From contig JBBIIK010000015.1 of the NCBI GenBank assembly GCA_037446555.1, forward strand, positions 1-64,000: 64,000 bases of DNA. Direction: 5' to 3'. Of this stretch, positions 49,378-58,049 are shown in pieces; position 1 is the first letter of the stretch, and each line of letters starts with the position of its first letter. The DNA is from JANWVO01 sp037446555. GTDB lineage: Bacteria > Acidobacteriota > Terriglobia > Bryobacterales > Bryobacteraceae. A program made the position numbers and the translations under genes. The notes below the pieces were generated by a model. That model was not told the DNA's origin, made no database searches, and saw nothing but the letters and a program-made list of their open reading frames with translations.

Positions 49378-50787
49378 TCAGCGGCCCAGGGAGCACTCTT
49401 CATGGACCGCCTGGACGGCCTTTTCGACGCCGTCTTTGCGGACGACGATGGCGATGGTGAGCTCGCTGGAGCCCTGGGCGATGGCGATGATGTTTACCAT
49501 CTGGCGGGAGATGGCGGTGAAAATGCGGCCGGCGAGGCCGGGATGCCCGCGCATGCCTTCGCCGACGATGGCGAGGAGGCCTACGTCAAGGTCAACATCA
49601 ATGGGGTGGAGGTAGCCATGGGCGAGTTCGAGGGAGAAAGTCTCCTCAAGCTTTTCAATGACGTGGGGCAGCTCGGTGGTGCGGATGAGGAAGCAGAAGT
49701 TCTGGCGGTAAGAGGAAGAGGTGAGTGCGAGGACCTCGGCATTGGCGGCAGCGAGGGCCTCAAGGCTGCGGGCCATGACGCGCGTGCCGCTGAGGACGGC
49801 GCTGGCGGGATCGACGCTGACAAGGGCGACGTTGGTCATGGAGGTGACGGCGCGCGGTCCGACGGGGCCGTTCTTGGTTTCGGGGACGATCCTGGTGCCC
49901 GGGAAAGAGGGGTTGAAGCTGTTGCGGCTCCAGACAGGGATGCCCTTTTCCATGAGGGGGGCGAGGGTGCGGGGGTGGAGCACCTTGGCCCCGTTATAGG
50001 CGAGTTCGGCGGCCTCGCGGTAGGTGATCTCTTCGAGGACGCGGGCGCTGGGGACGAGGCGCGGATCGGCGGACATGATGCCATCGACGTCGCTCCAGAT
50101 CCAGAGTTCGGCGGCGTCGAGCACGGAGGCGAGGACCGAGGCGGAGAAGTCGCTGCCGCCGCGGCCGAGCGTGGTGGGGCGCCCGTCGAGGGTGGCGCCG
50201 TTGAAGCCCGTCACGACGGGCAGGCGGCGCTGTTCGAGGGCGGGCAAAAGGAGGGCGGCGGCTTTTTCGCGCGTTTGGGGCAGCAGGGGGCTGGCGTTGC
50301 CGAAGACGGCGTCGGTGACGATGACGTCCCAGGCATTGACGGCGAGGGCGTCGACGCCGCGGGACTGGAGGAACGCCGCCATGAGGGTGGCGCTGAGGCG
50401 CTCGCCGGCGGCGATGGCCTCATCTACGGAGCGGGGCGGGCGCTCGCCAAGCATGAGGACGCCGCGGGCGATGCGGGAGAATTCTTCGAGGATCGAGTCG
50501 AGGGTGGACTGGGTGCGCTGGCGGGCGTCTCCTTCGAGCAGTTCGGAGCAGCACTGGCGGTGTTTCTCGGCGAGCTGGGCGAGGACGCGGTTCAAGCCAG
50601 CCTCGTCGCCGCCTTCGGCGTGGCGGAGGGCCTCGAGCAGCATGTCGGTGACCTTGGCCATGGCGGAGGCGACGACGACGACGGGGCGTTCGCGCCAGGA
50701 CTGTTCGCAGAGGCCGGCGGCGGAGCGGATACGTTCGGCGGAGCCCATGCTGGTGCCGCCGAATTTCATCACAAGCAGCTCTTTCAA
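49378..50787 (-). CDS. lysC: Aspartate kinase
   Basis: The 469-residue enzyme starts near VMKFGGTSMGSAERI and carries the kinase domain with GFNGATLDGRPTTLGRGGSD. Two C-terminal ACT domains follow (VALVSVDPASAVLSGTRVMA; LLAIVGEGMRGHPGLAGRIF). It phosphorylates aspartate for the lysine, methionine and threonine pathways and is usually feedback-inhibited through the ACT domains. It is the monofunctional type of about 460 residues. A TTG start at 50787 overlaps the cytidylate kinase stop as TTGA and has AAGGAAG 8 bases upstream; an internal ATG (50769) would remove six residues. Confidence 0.93.
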   Translation of the reverse strand: MKELLVMKFGGTSMGSAERIRSAAGLCEQSWRERPVVVVASAMAKVTDMLLEALRHAEGGDEAGLNRVLAQLAEKHRQCCSELLEGDARQRTQSTLDSILEEFSRIARGVLMLGERPPRSVDEAIAAGERLSATLMAAFLQSRGVDALAVNAWDVIVTDAVFGNASPLLPQTREKAAALLLPALEQRRLPVVTGFNGATLDGRPTTLGRGGSDFSASVLASVLDAAELWIWSDVDGIMSADPRLVPSARVLEEITYREAAELAYNGAKVLHPRTLAPLMEKGIPVWSRNSFNPSFPGTRIVPETKNGPVGPRAVTSMTNVALVSVDPASAVLSGTRVMARSLEALAAANAEVLALTSSSYRQNFCFLIRTTELPHVIEKLEETFSLELAHGYLHPIDVDLDVGLLAIVGEGMRGHPGLAGRIFTAISRQMVNIIAIAQGSSELTIAIVVRKDGVEKAVQAVHEECSLGR

Positions 50788-51470
50788 CTGGTGACTTCCT
50801 TTCCGTTGCTGGTGCGTTCGCGCACGATTTTGAGAAGAGCCTGTTCGACCTCGTCCTCGTTCATGCCGGTGGAGTCGAGGTAGATGGCATCTGGGGCCTG
50901 GCAGAGAGGGGAGTCGGCGCGGGTGGAGTCGCGCTGATCGCGGCGCTGGATCTCGGCGAGCACCTGATCGAAGTCGGCGGGGGCGCCGCGCGCGGCCAAG
51001 TCCTTGAGGCGGCGGCGGGTGCGCTCTTCAGGGGTGGCGTCGAGATAGATTTTGACTTCGGCGTTGGGGAAGACAACGGTGCCGATGTCGCGGCCTTCCA
51101 TGACCACGCTGGAGTCGCGGCCCATTTGCTGCTGCTTTTCGACCAGGGCACGGCGCACGCCGGGAATGGCGGAGACGCGAGAGGCGCCTTCGGAGATTTC
51201 GGGATCGCGGATGGCCTGGGAGACGTCCTCGCCGTTGAGGAGAACTTGGCCTTCGGGCGTGAGTTCGATGCGGGACTCGCGGGCGAGCTGTTCGAGGCGG
51301 TGGGCGTCGTCCCAAGAGACGCCGAGGCGGCGGGCCCAGAGGGCGACAGCGCGGTACATGGCGCCGGTGTCGATGTAGAGGAAGCCGAGGCGCGAGGCCA
51401 GTCGTCGGGCGAGCGTGCTCTTGCCCGCGCCGGCGGGGCCGTCGATGGCGATGGTAATGGTCTTGCCCAC
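50784..51470 (-). CDS. cmk: Cytidylate kinase
   Basis: The 228-residue P-loop kinase begins ITIAIDGPAGAGKSTLARRL, then LGFLYIDTGAMYRAVALWA and VVMEGRDIGTVVFPNAEVKI, all hallmarks of Cmk. It phosphorylates CMP and dCMP. The start is a GTG at 51470 with GGGAG upstream. The coupling to aspartate kinase by a TTGA overlap is an uncommon pairing; cmk is more often beside rpsA or aroA. Confidence 0.93.
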   Translation of the reverse strand: MGKTITIAIDGPAGAGKSTLARRLASRLGFLYIDTGAMYRAVALWARRLGVSWDDAHRLEQLARESRIELTPEGQVLLNGEDVSQAIRDPEISEGASRVSAIPGVRRALVEKQQQMGRDSSVVMEGRDIGTVVFPNAEVKIYLDATPEERTRRRLKDLAARGAPADFDQVLAEIQRRDQRDSTRADSPLCQAPDAIYLDSTGMNEDEVEQALLKIVRERTSNGKEVTS

Positions 51471-51489
51471 CGTTGGTGTTTCTCCCAGT

Positions 51490-51864
51490 CTAGCGCGGCT
51501 CCGAAGGGGGGCCGCCGCAGGAGAGGGGATCGCGGCAGATGACGAACTCCTCGACGGGCTTGCCGCCGATCAGGTGCTCGTCGACGATGCGGGCCAGCAC
51601 TTCGGCAGTGGCGCCGCGGTACCAGACGCCGTCGGGGTAGACGACGGCCACGGGCCCCTGTTCGCAGAGCCGGAGGCAGTTGGCCTTCGTTCGGTAGATG
51701 CCGGTCTCGGTCCGGAGGCGCTTCTTGAGGAACTCCCACGCGCGGAGGCTCTCTTCGCGGGAGCAGCACTTGGGCTCGGACTGATCGGCGCAGAGGAAGA
51801 TGTGACGGCACAGGGCGCCGATGCCGAGCGCTTGGGCCTTTGAGGCCAGCTTTGCGTCGCCCAT
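51490..51864 (-). CDS. Thioredoxin-fold [2Fe-2S] ferredoxin
   Basis: The 124-residue protein has the shethna/NuoE-like pattern HIFLCADQSEPKCC, followed by RTKANCLRLCEQGPVAVVYP, giving Cys25, Cys33 or 34, Cys63 and Cys67 as the ligand set for one [2Fe-2S] cluster. Its electron partners are unknown. There is no clear ribosome site before the ATG at 51864. It lies 19 bases before the cmk start on the same strand, so the three genes may form one transcript. Confidence 0.85.
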   Translation of the reverse strand: MGDAKLASKAQALGIGALCRHIFLCADQSEPKCCSREESLRAWEFLKKRLRTETGIYRTKANCLRLCEQGPVAVVYPDGVWYRGATAEVLARIVDEHLIGGKPVEEFVICRDPLSCGGPPSEPR

Positions 51865-51899
51865 GAATTCCAAGTTAACTGAAACAGGGAGGGCCGCAC

Positions 51900-52265
51900 G
51901 TGTCGCCGAGGGAGTTCGACCGCCTGGTGGAAGAGTGCATGGACGTGATTCCGCCCCGGTTCCGGCGGCTGCTGGACAACGTGGTGTTCGTAGTCGAGGC
52001 TGAGCCGCGGAGGCCGGGGCTGCTGGGGCTGTACGAGGGCCGGCCGCTGACCGAACGAAGCGTGGCCGAGCCGGTGCGGATGCCCGACCGGATCGTGATC
52101 TATCAGGGGCCGCACGAGAGGCTGGCACGGGACCTGGAAGACTTGCGCAGGCTGGTGCGGGAGACGATCTGGCACGAAGTGGCACACTACTTCGGCATGG
52201 ACGAGCGGCATGTGCGGCGGGCCGAGCGCAGGCGCAGCCGGCTGCTGGGGAGGAGGCCCAGGTAG
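51900..52265 (+). CDS. Small zincin-like metallopeptidase (DUF1025-type)
   Basis: The 121-residue protein carries HEVAHYFGMDE with the zinc-binding HExxH (His92, Glu93, His96) and an acidic residue shortly after. This is typical of the small metallopeptidase family formerly called DUF1025 (zincin-like type 1). The compact fold has no signal peptide, so it is cytoplasmic. Substrates are unknown in the family. The GTG start has GGGAGGG upstream. It is divergent from the ferredoxin gene. Confidence 0.85.
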   Translation: MSPREFDRLVEECMDVIPPRFRRLLDNVVFVVEAEPRRPGLLGLYEGRPLTERSVAEPVRMPDRIVIYQGPHERLARDLEDLRRLVRETIWHEVAHYFGMDERHVRRAERRRSRLLGRRPR

Positions 52266-52275
52266 CGGGCAGGGC

Positions 52276-53700
52276 CTAGGCCGGCGGCATACGGTCGGTA
52301 AAGAAGCCGGCGACGCTGGAGGCGGCGGGCGGATCGAAGTTGGACAGGGCCGCCACAAGCACGCCCGATTGGGGGTAGATGAAGAGCTCGCCGTTCATGC
52401 CGGGCGCGCCTCCGCCATGCCCGAAGCGGGGCATGTCACCCTCTTCGACCATAAACCCGTAGCCGTACGCCGTTCCGGGACGGGGGGTTTTCGCCTGCGG
52501 AGAAACAGCCAGGTCCCGGAGGCTGCGGGAGAGCAGTTTTCCTGAGTGCAGGGCGAGACCGAAGCGGAAGAGGTCGCCGACCGTGGAGTAGCCGCCGCCA
52601 GCAGCGGTGCCGCGCCAGGGCAATGTGTCCGCGTTGCTGACCCAGCGGTCATCCTTCCGCATATAACCCTTGGCGCGGCCTTCCACGGCGGTGCTCTCCG
52701 GCTCGGAGCCGGTTCGCGTCATGCCGGCGGGCGAGCAGACGCTGTTCTGCACGAAGTCGTAGTAGCTCTGGCCGGTGACCTTTTCGATGACTGCGCCCAG
52801 AAGAACGAAGCCGTAGTTGGAATAGGCCCACCGGCTGCCGGGCTCGAAGCGCAGGGGGCGCTCGCCGTAGAGCTTCAGATAGTCGGCGTGGGTGCGCAGC
52901 TGGAGCCGGTTTTCGTCGAACTGGCGCCCGAAAATGTCGCCGGTGCCTCCCGTGTGGGTGAGCAGGTGGCGGATGGTGACCTTCGAGACCAAATCGCGGT
53001 TGGGGTAGCCGGGCAGGTATTGAGCAAGTGGCGCGTCGAGGGCGATTCGCTTCCTTTCCACAAGCTGGAGAGTAGCCACGGCGGTGAACATCTTGTTCAT
53101 GGAGCCGATGCGGAAGCGCGTATCGACGGTGTTGGGAACTTTGGATTCCCTGTCGGCAAGCCCCCAGGCCTTTTCGAGCACCACGTTGCCGTCGCGGGCG
53201 ATGAGGAGGGCGCCCGAGAAGCGGTCCGCGGCGGCTTCGGCTGCGGCGTGAGCGTCTGCGAGGCGGACCGCCTCTTCGAAGGAGACGCGCGCCGGTTTGG
53301 GCCGCGTCTCTTCGCGGTTGAGGGGACCCAGATTCGCGCCGGACACCACCGGCGGATCGCCAGGCTCCGCCTGGAGCCAGAACCGCATCTTCTGGCCGCC
53401 TTTGCGTGCCGTGACGATCACCGCGATCTCGTCCGGCTCCGCGCGTTCGATCTGGTGGAGATCGAATCCGCCGAACCTGGCCGCGATGCCGAGCAGCATG
53501 TCCACATGGTCCGCACCAGCTTCCGGCTCATGCCGCTTGCAGTAGGCGGCGATGGCGCCACGGTTGCCGGAATTGACAGCGGCGATCCAGGCCTCAAGGA
53601 CACGGCCGGCAGGCGTGGCAGGGATCGATGGCGTCTGCCCCAGCACTCGGGCGGCGGCCGGAACCGCGAGGAGGAGAGTTCGTCTGTCAAAGCTGTTCAT
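52276..53700 (-). CDS. Exported serine hydrolase of the beta-lactamase/class C family
   Basis: The 474-residue product has a Tat-like leader (DRRTLLLAVPAAARVLG) and about 110 residues of alpha/beta domain. A class C beta-lactamase/DD-peptidase fold follows with Ser200-x-x-Lys203 in SMNK, Tyr293-x-Asn295 in YSN, and a terminal GHGGGAPG that replaces the usual KTG. Such proteins are esterases, peptidases or lactamases; lactamase activity is not assured. A LysR gene is divergent from it across 56 bases, the geometry of ampC and ampR. Confidence 0.8.
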   Translation of the reverse strand: MNSFDRRTLLLAVPAAARVLGQTPSIPATPAGRVLEAWIAAVNSGNRGAIAAYCKRHEPEAGADHVDMLLGIAARFGGFDLHQIERAEPDEIAVIVTARKGGQKMRFWLQAEPGDPPVVSGANLGPLNREETRPKPARVSFEEAVRLADAHAAAEAAADRFSGALLIARDGNVVLEKAWGLADRESKVPNTVDTRFRIGSMNKMFTAVATLQLVERKRIALDAPLAQYLPGYPNRDLVSKVTIRHLLTHTGGTGDIFGRQFDENRLQLRTHADYLKLYGERPLRFEPGSRWAYSNYGFVLLGAVIEKVTGQSYYDFVQNSVCSPAGMTRTGSEPESTAVEGRAKGYMRKDDRWVSNADTLPWRGTAAGGGYSTVGDLFRFGLALHSGKLLSRSLRDLAVSPQAKTPRPGTAYGYGFMVEEGDMPRFGHGGGAPGMNGELFIYPQSGVLVAALSNFDPPAASSVAGFFTDRMPPA

Positions 53701-53756
53701 GCCTCAAGAGACGGATTCTTCTGAAATTCGATCCATTCATAATAAGCATAGGCAAC
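53701..53756. promoter_or_regulatory. Divergent promoter region between serine hydrolase and LysR regulator
   Basis: This 56-base gap is AT-rich relative to its surroundings (TTCATAATAAGCATAGG at about 53736-53752) and must hold both promoters. A LysR-type binding site is expected here, but I do not see a convincing T-N11-A palindrome by eye. Confidence 0.45.
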
Positions 53757-54695
53757 ATGAAGACTGTGCATTTAAGGAACCTGGATCTGAATCTGCTGCC
53801 CGTCTTTCAGGCGGTCTATGAAAGCGGCAGCGTGGCGGTGGCGGCGCGCCGCCTCGGGTTGAGCCAGCCCGCGCTCAGCCATGCGCTGCGGAGGCTGCGG
53901 GATGCGCTTGGCGACGAGCTGTTTGTTCGCTCCGGGCGCGGCATGCGGCCGACGCCTTTGGCGGACCGTCTGGCAGGACCTGTCCGGCAGGGTCTCACGG
54001 AGCTGGGCTCGGCGCTGAGCGGCCCGGCGGCATTCGACGCCTCGAGCAGTGACAGGCTGTTCCGGCTGGCCATGGCCGACCACGCCGAGTGGCTGCTCAT
54101 GCCGGGCTTGCTGGAAAGACTGCGGCGGGAGGCACCGCGGATGCGGGTGCAGGCGAGGCGGCTGGAGGCGCTGTTCGTCCCGCCGTCTGAAGCGCTGCGG
54201 CGCGGGACTCTGGATGCAGCAGTCAGCTATTTTCCCGACATGCGGGGCATCGACGGGAGCCTGCTTCAGGACACCCTATGGAAGGAGTGGAATGTGGTGG
54301 TGGGGCGGCGGGGCCAGCCGGCGTTGCGCCGGCGGATCACGCTGGAGGCGTTTGCGGAGGCAGGACACGCGGCAGTCATCTACGGAGAAGACGCCCAGGG
54401 CTTCATCGACCGGGAACTGGCGGCGCGGGGGCTGCGGCGCAAGCTGGTCTACGCCTCGCCGTCGTTCAGCGCCGTGCTGCGCGTGGTGGCGTCGACGGAT
54501 CTGCTGGCCTGCCTGCCGCGAAGTGTGGTCCTGAGCGCCGGAGCGGGAATGGAGGTGCGCTGGCAAGCGCCGCCGCTCGAGTTGCCGGAGTTCTCGATGC
54601 GCGTGGTTTGGGCGCGCGTCACAGCGGAAGATGGCGCGTGGGAATGGTTCCGAAGCCGCCTGGCGGGAGAGGCAAAGCGGCTGCGGCTGGGTTGA
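53757..54695 (+). CDS. LysR-family transcriptional regulator
   Basis: The 312-residue regulator has the N-terminal winged HTH (LDLNLLPVFQAVYESGSVAV, RRLGLSQPALSHALRRLRDA, GDELFVRSGRGMRPTPLA) and a periplasmic-binding-protein-like effector domain. The ATG at 53757 fits the family start; an in-frame extension through the divergent promoter is not credible. It probably controls the divergent serine hydrolase gene and itself. The effector is unknown. Confidence 0.9.
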   Translation: MKTVHLRNLDLNLLPVFQAVYESGSVAVAARRLGLSQPALSHALRRLRDALGDELFVRSGRGMRPTPLADRLAGPVRQGLTELGSALSGPAAFDASSSDRLFRLAMADHAEWLLMPGLLERLRREAPRMRVQARRLEALFVPPSEALRRGTLDAAVSYFPDMRGIDGSLLQDTLWKEWNVVVGRRGQPALRRRITLEAFAEAGHAAVIYGEDAQGFIDRELAARGLRRKLVYASPSFSAVLRVVASTDLLACLPRSVVLSAGAGMEVRWQAPPLELPEFSMRVVWARVTAEDGAWEWFRSRLAGEAKRLRLG

Positions 54696-54831
54696 AGGGG
54701 GGACAGGCTCCAGGCAATTGCCATGAGCGAGTCGACGGTGGTCTGCCCAGTTGGATGGAAGTCAGCGGCGCGAAGGGGCTTCAGGAGGCCCGGAAGGGTG
54801 AACAATGAAAGGGGAGCACGTGGTGGTGGAA

Positions 54832-54907
<76 letters not shown>

Positions 54908-55301
54908 CCGGGGAGTTCATTTCCATTGTGCCGCAGGCAGGGCAGGCTGTCAAATGCGCAGACGGGCGGGGTGGGGACGGGGTTCCATACGACGTTGCAG
55001 GTCAGAAATTTGCGGAGGCTCCAGAACAAAAACAGGTACAAATGACAGCGTTGGAAAAGGCTTTCTGTTTTGTAGTAAGTGACTTTAGTTCAATCTGTTA
55101 CAAATATGTGTCGATGGCGGCGAAGCCTCCGGCCAACTGTGCTATTCTGAACAACGCCGGTGCGGCTGCGTGGCCCCGGGAAGGACACTTCCTATCGGGC
55201 TGCCTCGCCTCGTGAGGAGCCACAGCCGGATCATGGACATGGTGAATTGTTCAGGTTTCCCTCCTGTGGAAATCGTGTGGGCAACTTGTGGAGATCAGGC
55301 A
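54908..55301 (+). promoter_or_regulatory. dnaA leader: AT-rich stretch and candidate origin/autoregulatory region
   Basis: This 394-base gap contains no gene. From about 55003 to 55116 it is clearly poorer in GC than its neighbours. TTGGAA (55051-55056) and TAGTAA (55073-55078), 16 bases apart, are a possible promoter. The last 40 bases carry three DnaA-box-like repeats. An open frame continues upstream of dnaA through this stretch but encodes nothing DnaA-like. Confidence 0.55.
55265..55295 (-). promoter_or_regulatory. Three DnaA-box-like repeats at 11-base spacing
   Basis: TGTGGAAAT (55265), TGTGGGCAA (55276) and TGTGGAGAT (55287) each match the reverse complement of TTATCCACA at 7 of 9 positions. 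They begin exactly 11 bases apart, so all face one side of the helix. They end 6 bases before the dnaA GTG. They would suit DnaA autoregulation or origin recognition. Confidence 0.6.
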
Positions 55302-56657
55302 GTGGTAACAGTCACAGAGAACCCATGGGAAAGCATCAAGCAGCAGTTGTCGAGGACTTTGCCGGAGGAGGCATTCCAGAACTGGGTTGCCAGAACGGAG
55401 CTGCTGGAGGGAACAGGCGAGTGTCTTCAGGTTGCGGTGCCTGACGATTATTCGCGGATGTGGCTGGAGAAGCAGCTGGCGCCGGCGGTGGAGCAGGCAC
55501 GCAAGGCGGTAGGGCTGGCGAATGTAACTATCCGGTACGTAGCGGCGCTGCGAGAGAGCGAACGAACGACTTCCGCGGCTGCGGGAGCTGTGGCTCCTTC
55601 CGGGGGAGTGTCCCGGGAAGCGACGCCCTTTCCTGACACGGCAAGCCAGCTGAATCCACGGTTCACGTTCGAGACTTTCGTGGTGGGTTCCTGCAACCAG
55701 TTCGCTCACGCGGCGGCGTGCGCGGTGGTGCGCGAGCCGGCGGCGAGGTACAACCCCCTGTTCATTTACGGCAGCAGCGGGATGGGGAAGACGCACCTGA
55801 TCCAGGCGGTGGGGCGGGCGCTCCTTGACAGCCATCCTCGAATGCGGGTGGTATACACGACGGGCGAGCAATTCATGAACGAAATGATCCAGTGCCTGCG
55901 CACGGGCAGGATGGCGTCGTTCCAGCAGCATTACCGCAGCGCAGATGCGCTGCTAATCGATGATGTCCACGTGCTGGGAGGCAAGGAGCGCACCCAAGAG
56001 GAGTTCTTCCACACATTCAACTCGCTCTACGACCACCAGAAACAGATCGTAATCTCCAGCGACCAGATCCCGAAGAACATTCCGGGGCTGGTGGAGAGGC
56101 TGCGAACTCGTTTCGAGTGGGGTCTGATGGTGGACGTACAGCCGCCCGATCTGGAAACGAAGATGGCGATCCTCGACAAGAAGGCGGAGGCGGAGGGCAT
56201 GGAACTCCCCGAGGACGTGAGGATTCTCCTGGCGACGCGCATCCGCTCGAGCGTACGGGAGTTGGAGGGCGCGCTCACGAAGCTGCTGGCGTACTCATCT
56301 GTGACGGGCGCCCCGATCAGCGTGCCGATGGCGCAGCAGGCGCTCCGGTACCTGTTGCACACGAGCGAGAAGCGGATCACCGTGGACGCCGTCATGCGGG
56401 CCGTGGCAGAACGGTTTGGTTTGCAGCCCGCGCAGCTGAAGCAGAAGACGAACGCTCATGAGATCAGCCGCCCGCGGCAGATTGCGATGGCGCTCTGCAA
56501 GGAACTGACCGGCGCGTCGCTCCCCGAGATCGGACGCCACTTTGGCGGCAAGCATCACACAACGGTGCTCCATGCCATCCGCAGGGTAGAGGCGATGCGC
56601 AGGGGAGATCCCGAGATCAACAGACTGATCCACAGTCTGATCGACACATTCCATTAG
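55302..56657 (+). CDS. dnaA: Chromosomal replication initiator protein DnaA
   Basis: The 451-residue protein has domain I (ENPWESIKQQLSRTLPEEAF) and a variable linker. The AAA+ core has Walker A GSSGMGKTHL and Walker B ALLIDDVHVLGG. Domain IV (ISRPRQIAMALCKELTGASL, FGGKHHTTVLHAIRR) binds DnaA boxes. I chose the GTG at 55302 because GGAG lies 8 bases upstream and family similarity starts a few codons later; in-frame ATGs at 55233 and 55239 would translate the phased boxes. dnaN and gyrB follow in the usual order. Confidence 0.93.
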   Translation: MVTVTENPWESIKQQLSRTLPEEAFQNWVARTELLEGTGECLQVAVPDDYSRMWLEKQLAPAVEQARKAVGLANVTIRYVAALRESERTTSAAAGAVAPSGGVSREATPFPDTASQLNPRFTFETFVVGSCNQFAHAAACAVVREPAARYNPLFIYGSSGMGKTHLIQAVGRALLDSHPRMRVVYTTGEQFMNEMIQCLRTGRMASFQQHYRSADALLIDDVHVLGGKERTQEEFFHTFNSLYDHQKQIVISSDQIPKNIPGLVERLRTRFEWGLMVDVQPPDLETKMAILDKKAEAEGMELPEDVRILLATRIRSSVRELEGALTKLLAYSSVTGAPISVPMAQQALRYLLHTSEKRITVDAVMRAVAERFGLQPAQLKQKTNAHEISRPRQIAMALCKELTGASLPEIGRHFGGKHHTTVLHAIRRVEAMRRGDPEINRLIHSLIDTFH

Positions 56658-56919
56658 GCTTCCGCCGTTTTTCACAGTGCCCCCCGGAATGGAGAATGTG
56701 CGGCTGTGGAAAGACACAAGCAAGAGCGGGAGCCCAGATCCGCTGATGCCAGAAGTCACAGGATGCGAAGCGAGGAAGGCATCGAGTTTTGTATAATTTA
56801 GGTTGGATACTGACATTTTCACAGCCCCTACGAATCCGGTAGACAGGCTTTCTTGAGTTCATTCTGAAAGATCCGAAGAAATGCGTTGAAGCGCTGAAGC
56901 CAGAAGAAGGACGTCACGT
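56626..56919. other. Candidate origin region between dnaA and dnaN
   Basis: The end of dnaA contains TGATCCACA (56626-56634, 8 of 9 to the DnaA box) in the loop and arm of a 7-bp hairpin, CAGACTG/CAGTCTG. The spacer adds TTTTTCACA (56668-56676), TGTGGAAAG in the other direction (56705-56713) and ATTTTCACA (56815-56823). An AT-rich run at 56785-56800 includes a perfect TATAAT (56792-56797), which could serve as a melting element or the dnaN -10. Box clusters beside AT-rich DNA near dnaA are typical of bacterial origins. Confidence 0.5.
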
Positions 56920-58035
56920 ATGGAGTTCACCGTCAGCAAGGCCGATCTCGTTCGCGAGCTGGCCCTTTCCCAAGGCGTGGTGGAGAAGAAGGCAACGCTG
57001 CCTGTGCTGTCGAACGTGCTGCTGGAGGCCGCTGACGATACAGTCACGATCTCGGCGACGGACCTGGAGCTGAACATCCGCTGCATGGCGTCGGCGCGGG
57101 TAAGCATGGCCGGGGGAGGCACGCTGCCCGCAAAGAAGCTGCTGGATTATGTCCGCCTGCTTCCGGACGATGACATCCGGGTGAAGTTCAGCGAGACGCA
57201 CTGGGCGACGCTGACCTGCGGGCGGTCAAAGACGCGGATTGCCGGGATGCCGCGGGACAGCTATCCGGAGATGCCGGAGATGCCGGAGCCGCTGGCGCAG
57301 CTGCCTGTGGGCCTGCTGACGGCGATGATCGGGAAGACGATCTTCGCCATTGCGGCGGAAGAGTCTCGCTTCACTCTGAACGGGGCGCTGCTGCTGATGC
57401 GTTCGGGGACGTTGACGATGGTGTCAACCGACGGGCACCGCCTGGCGATGGTGGAGTATCCGAATCCGGTGGAGGTGGCCGGAGAGCACCGCGCGCTGAT
57501 TCCGCGCAAGGCGATGCAGGAGCTGCAGCGGCTGGCGGCGGACGCCGGGGAGGACGGAGCGGCGCTGGACTTCGCGATGGACGACAACCACCTGTACTTC
57601 CGGCTGGGGCGGCGTCTGCTATCTGCCAGGAAGCTGTCGGGGAACTTTCCCGAGTACGAGCGCGTGTTGCCGAAGGCGCATGCGCACACGGTGACGCTCC
57701 AGCGTGAGGATTTCCGGGCGGCGATCGAGCGCGTGTCACAGTTTTCGGACGAGCGCTCGCGGGCGGTGAAGATCCGCTTCGCCGACAACGAGGCGACCAT
57801 TCACTCCTCGCTTTCCGAGAGCGGCGAGAGCGAGGAGAGCCTGGCGGTGGAGTATGCCGGTCCATCGACCGAGATCGGCTTCAATGCCACCTACCTGCTC
57901 GACTTCCTGAGGGCGACGTCCGAACACCAGATCCAGTTCCACTTCAAGGACGCGCAGAGCGCGGGCGAGCTGACCCCTGCTGACGAGGAAGCGGGCTACC
58001 GCTACCGCTACGTCGTGATGCCCATGAGGATCTGA
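56920..58035 (+). CDS. dnaN: DNA polymerase III beta subunit (sliding clamp)
   Basis: The 371-residue protein has the three-domain clamp layout: MEFTVSKADLVRELALSQGV, KKATLPVLSNVLLEA, TDLELNIRC, and a C-terminus ending YRYVVMPMRI typical of DnaN. As a dimeric ring it tethers the polymerase to DNA. AAGGA stands 9 bases before the ATG. It is 14 bases ahead of gyrB, so the two are likely co-transcribed. Confidence 0.95.
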   Translation: MEFTVSKADLVRELALSQGVVEKKATLPVLSNVLLEAADDTVTISATDLELNIRCMASARVSMAGGGTLPAKKLLDYVRLLPDDDIRVKFSETHWATLTCGRSKTRIAGMPRDSYPEMPEMPEPLAQLPVGLLTAMIGKTIFAIAAEESRFTLNGALLLMRSGTLTMVSTDGHRLAMVEYPNPVEVAGEHRALIPRKAMQELQRLAADAGEDGAALDFAMDDNHLYFRLGRRLLSARKLSGNFPEYERVLPKAHAHTVTLQREDFRAAIERVSQFSDERSRAVKIRFADNEATIHSSLSESGESEESLAVEYAGPSTEIGFNATYLLDFLRATSEHQIQFHFKDAQSAGELTPADEEAGYRYRYVVMPMRI

Positions 58036-58049
58036 AGCGCGGCAAGCGG

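Noticed and set aside
48508..50883. 791-codon + frame spanning the foldase and aspartate kinase
   Set aside because: Crosses two well-supported minus-strand genes and the promoter between them; Gly/Asp/Glu-rich shadow.
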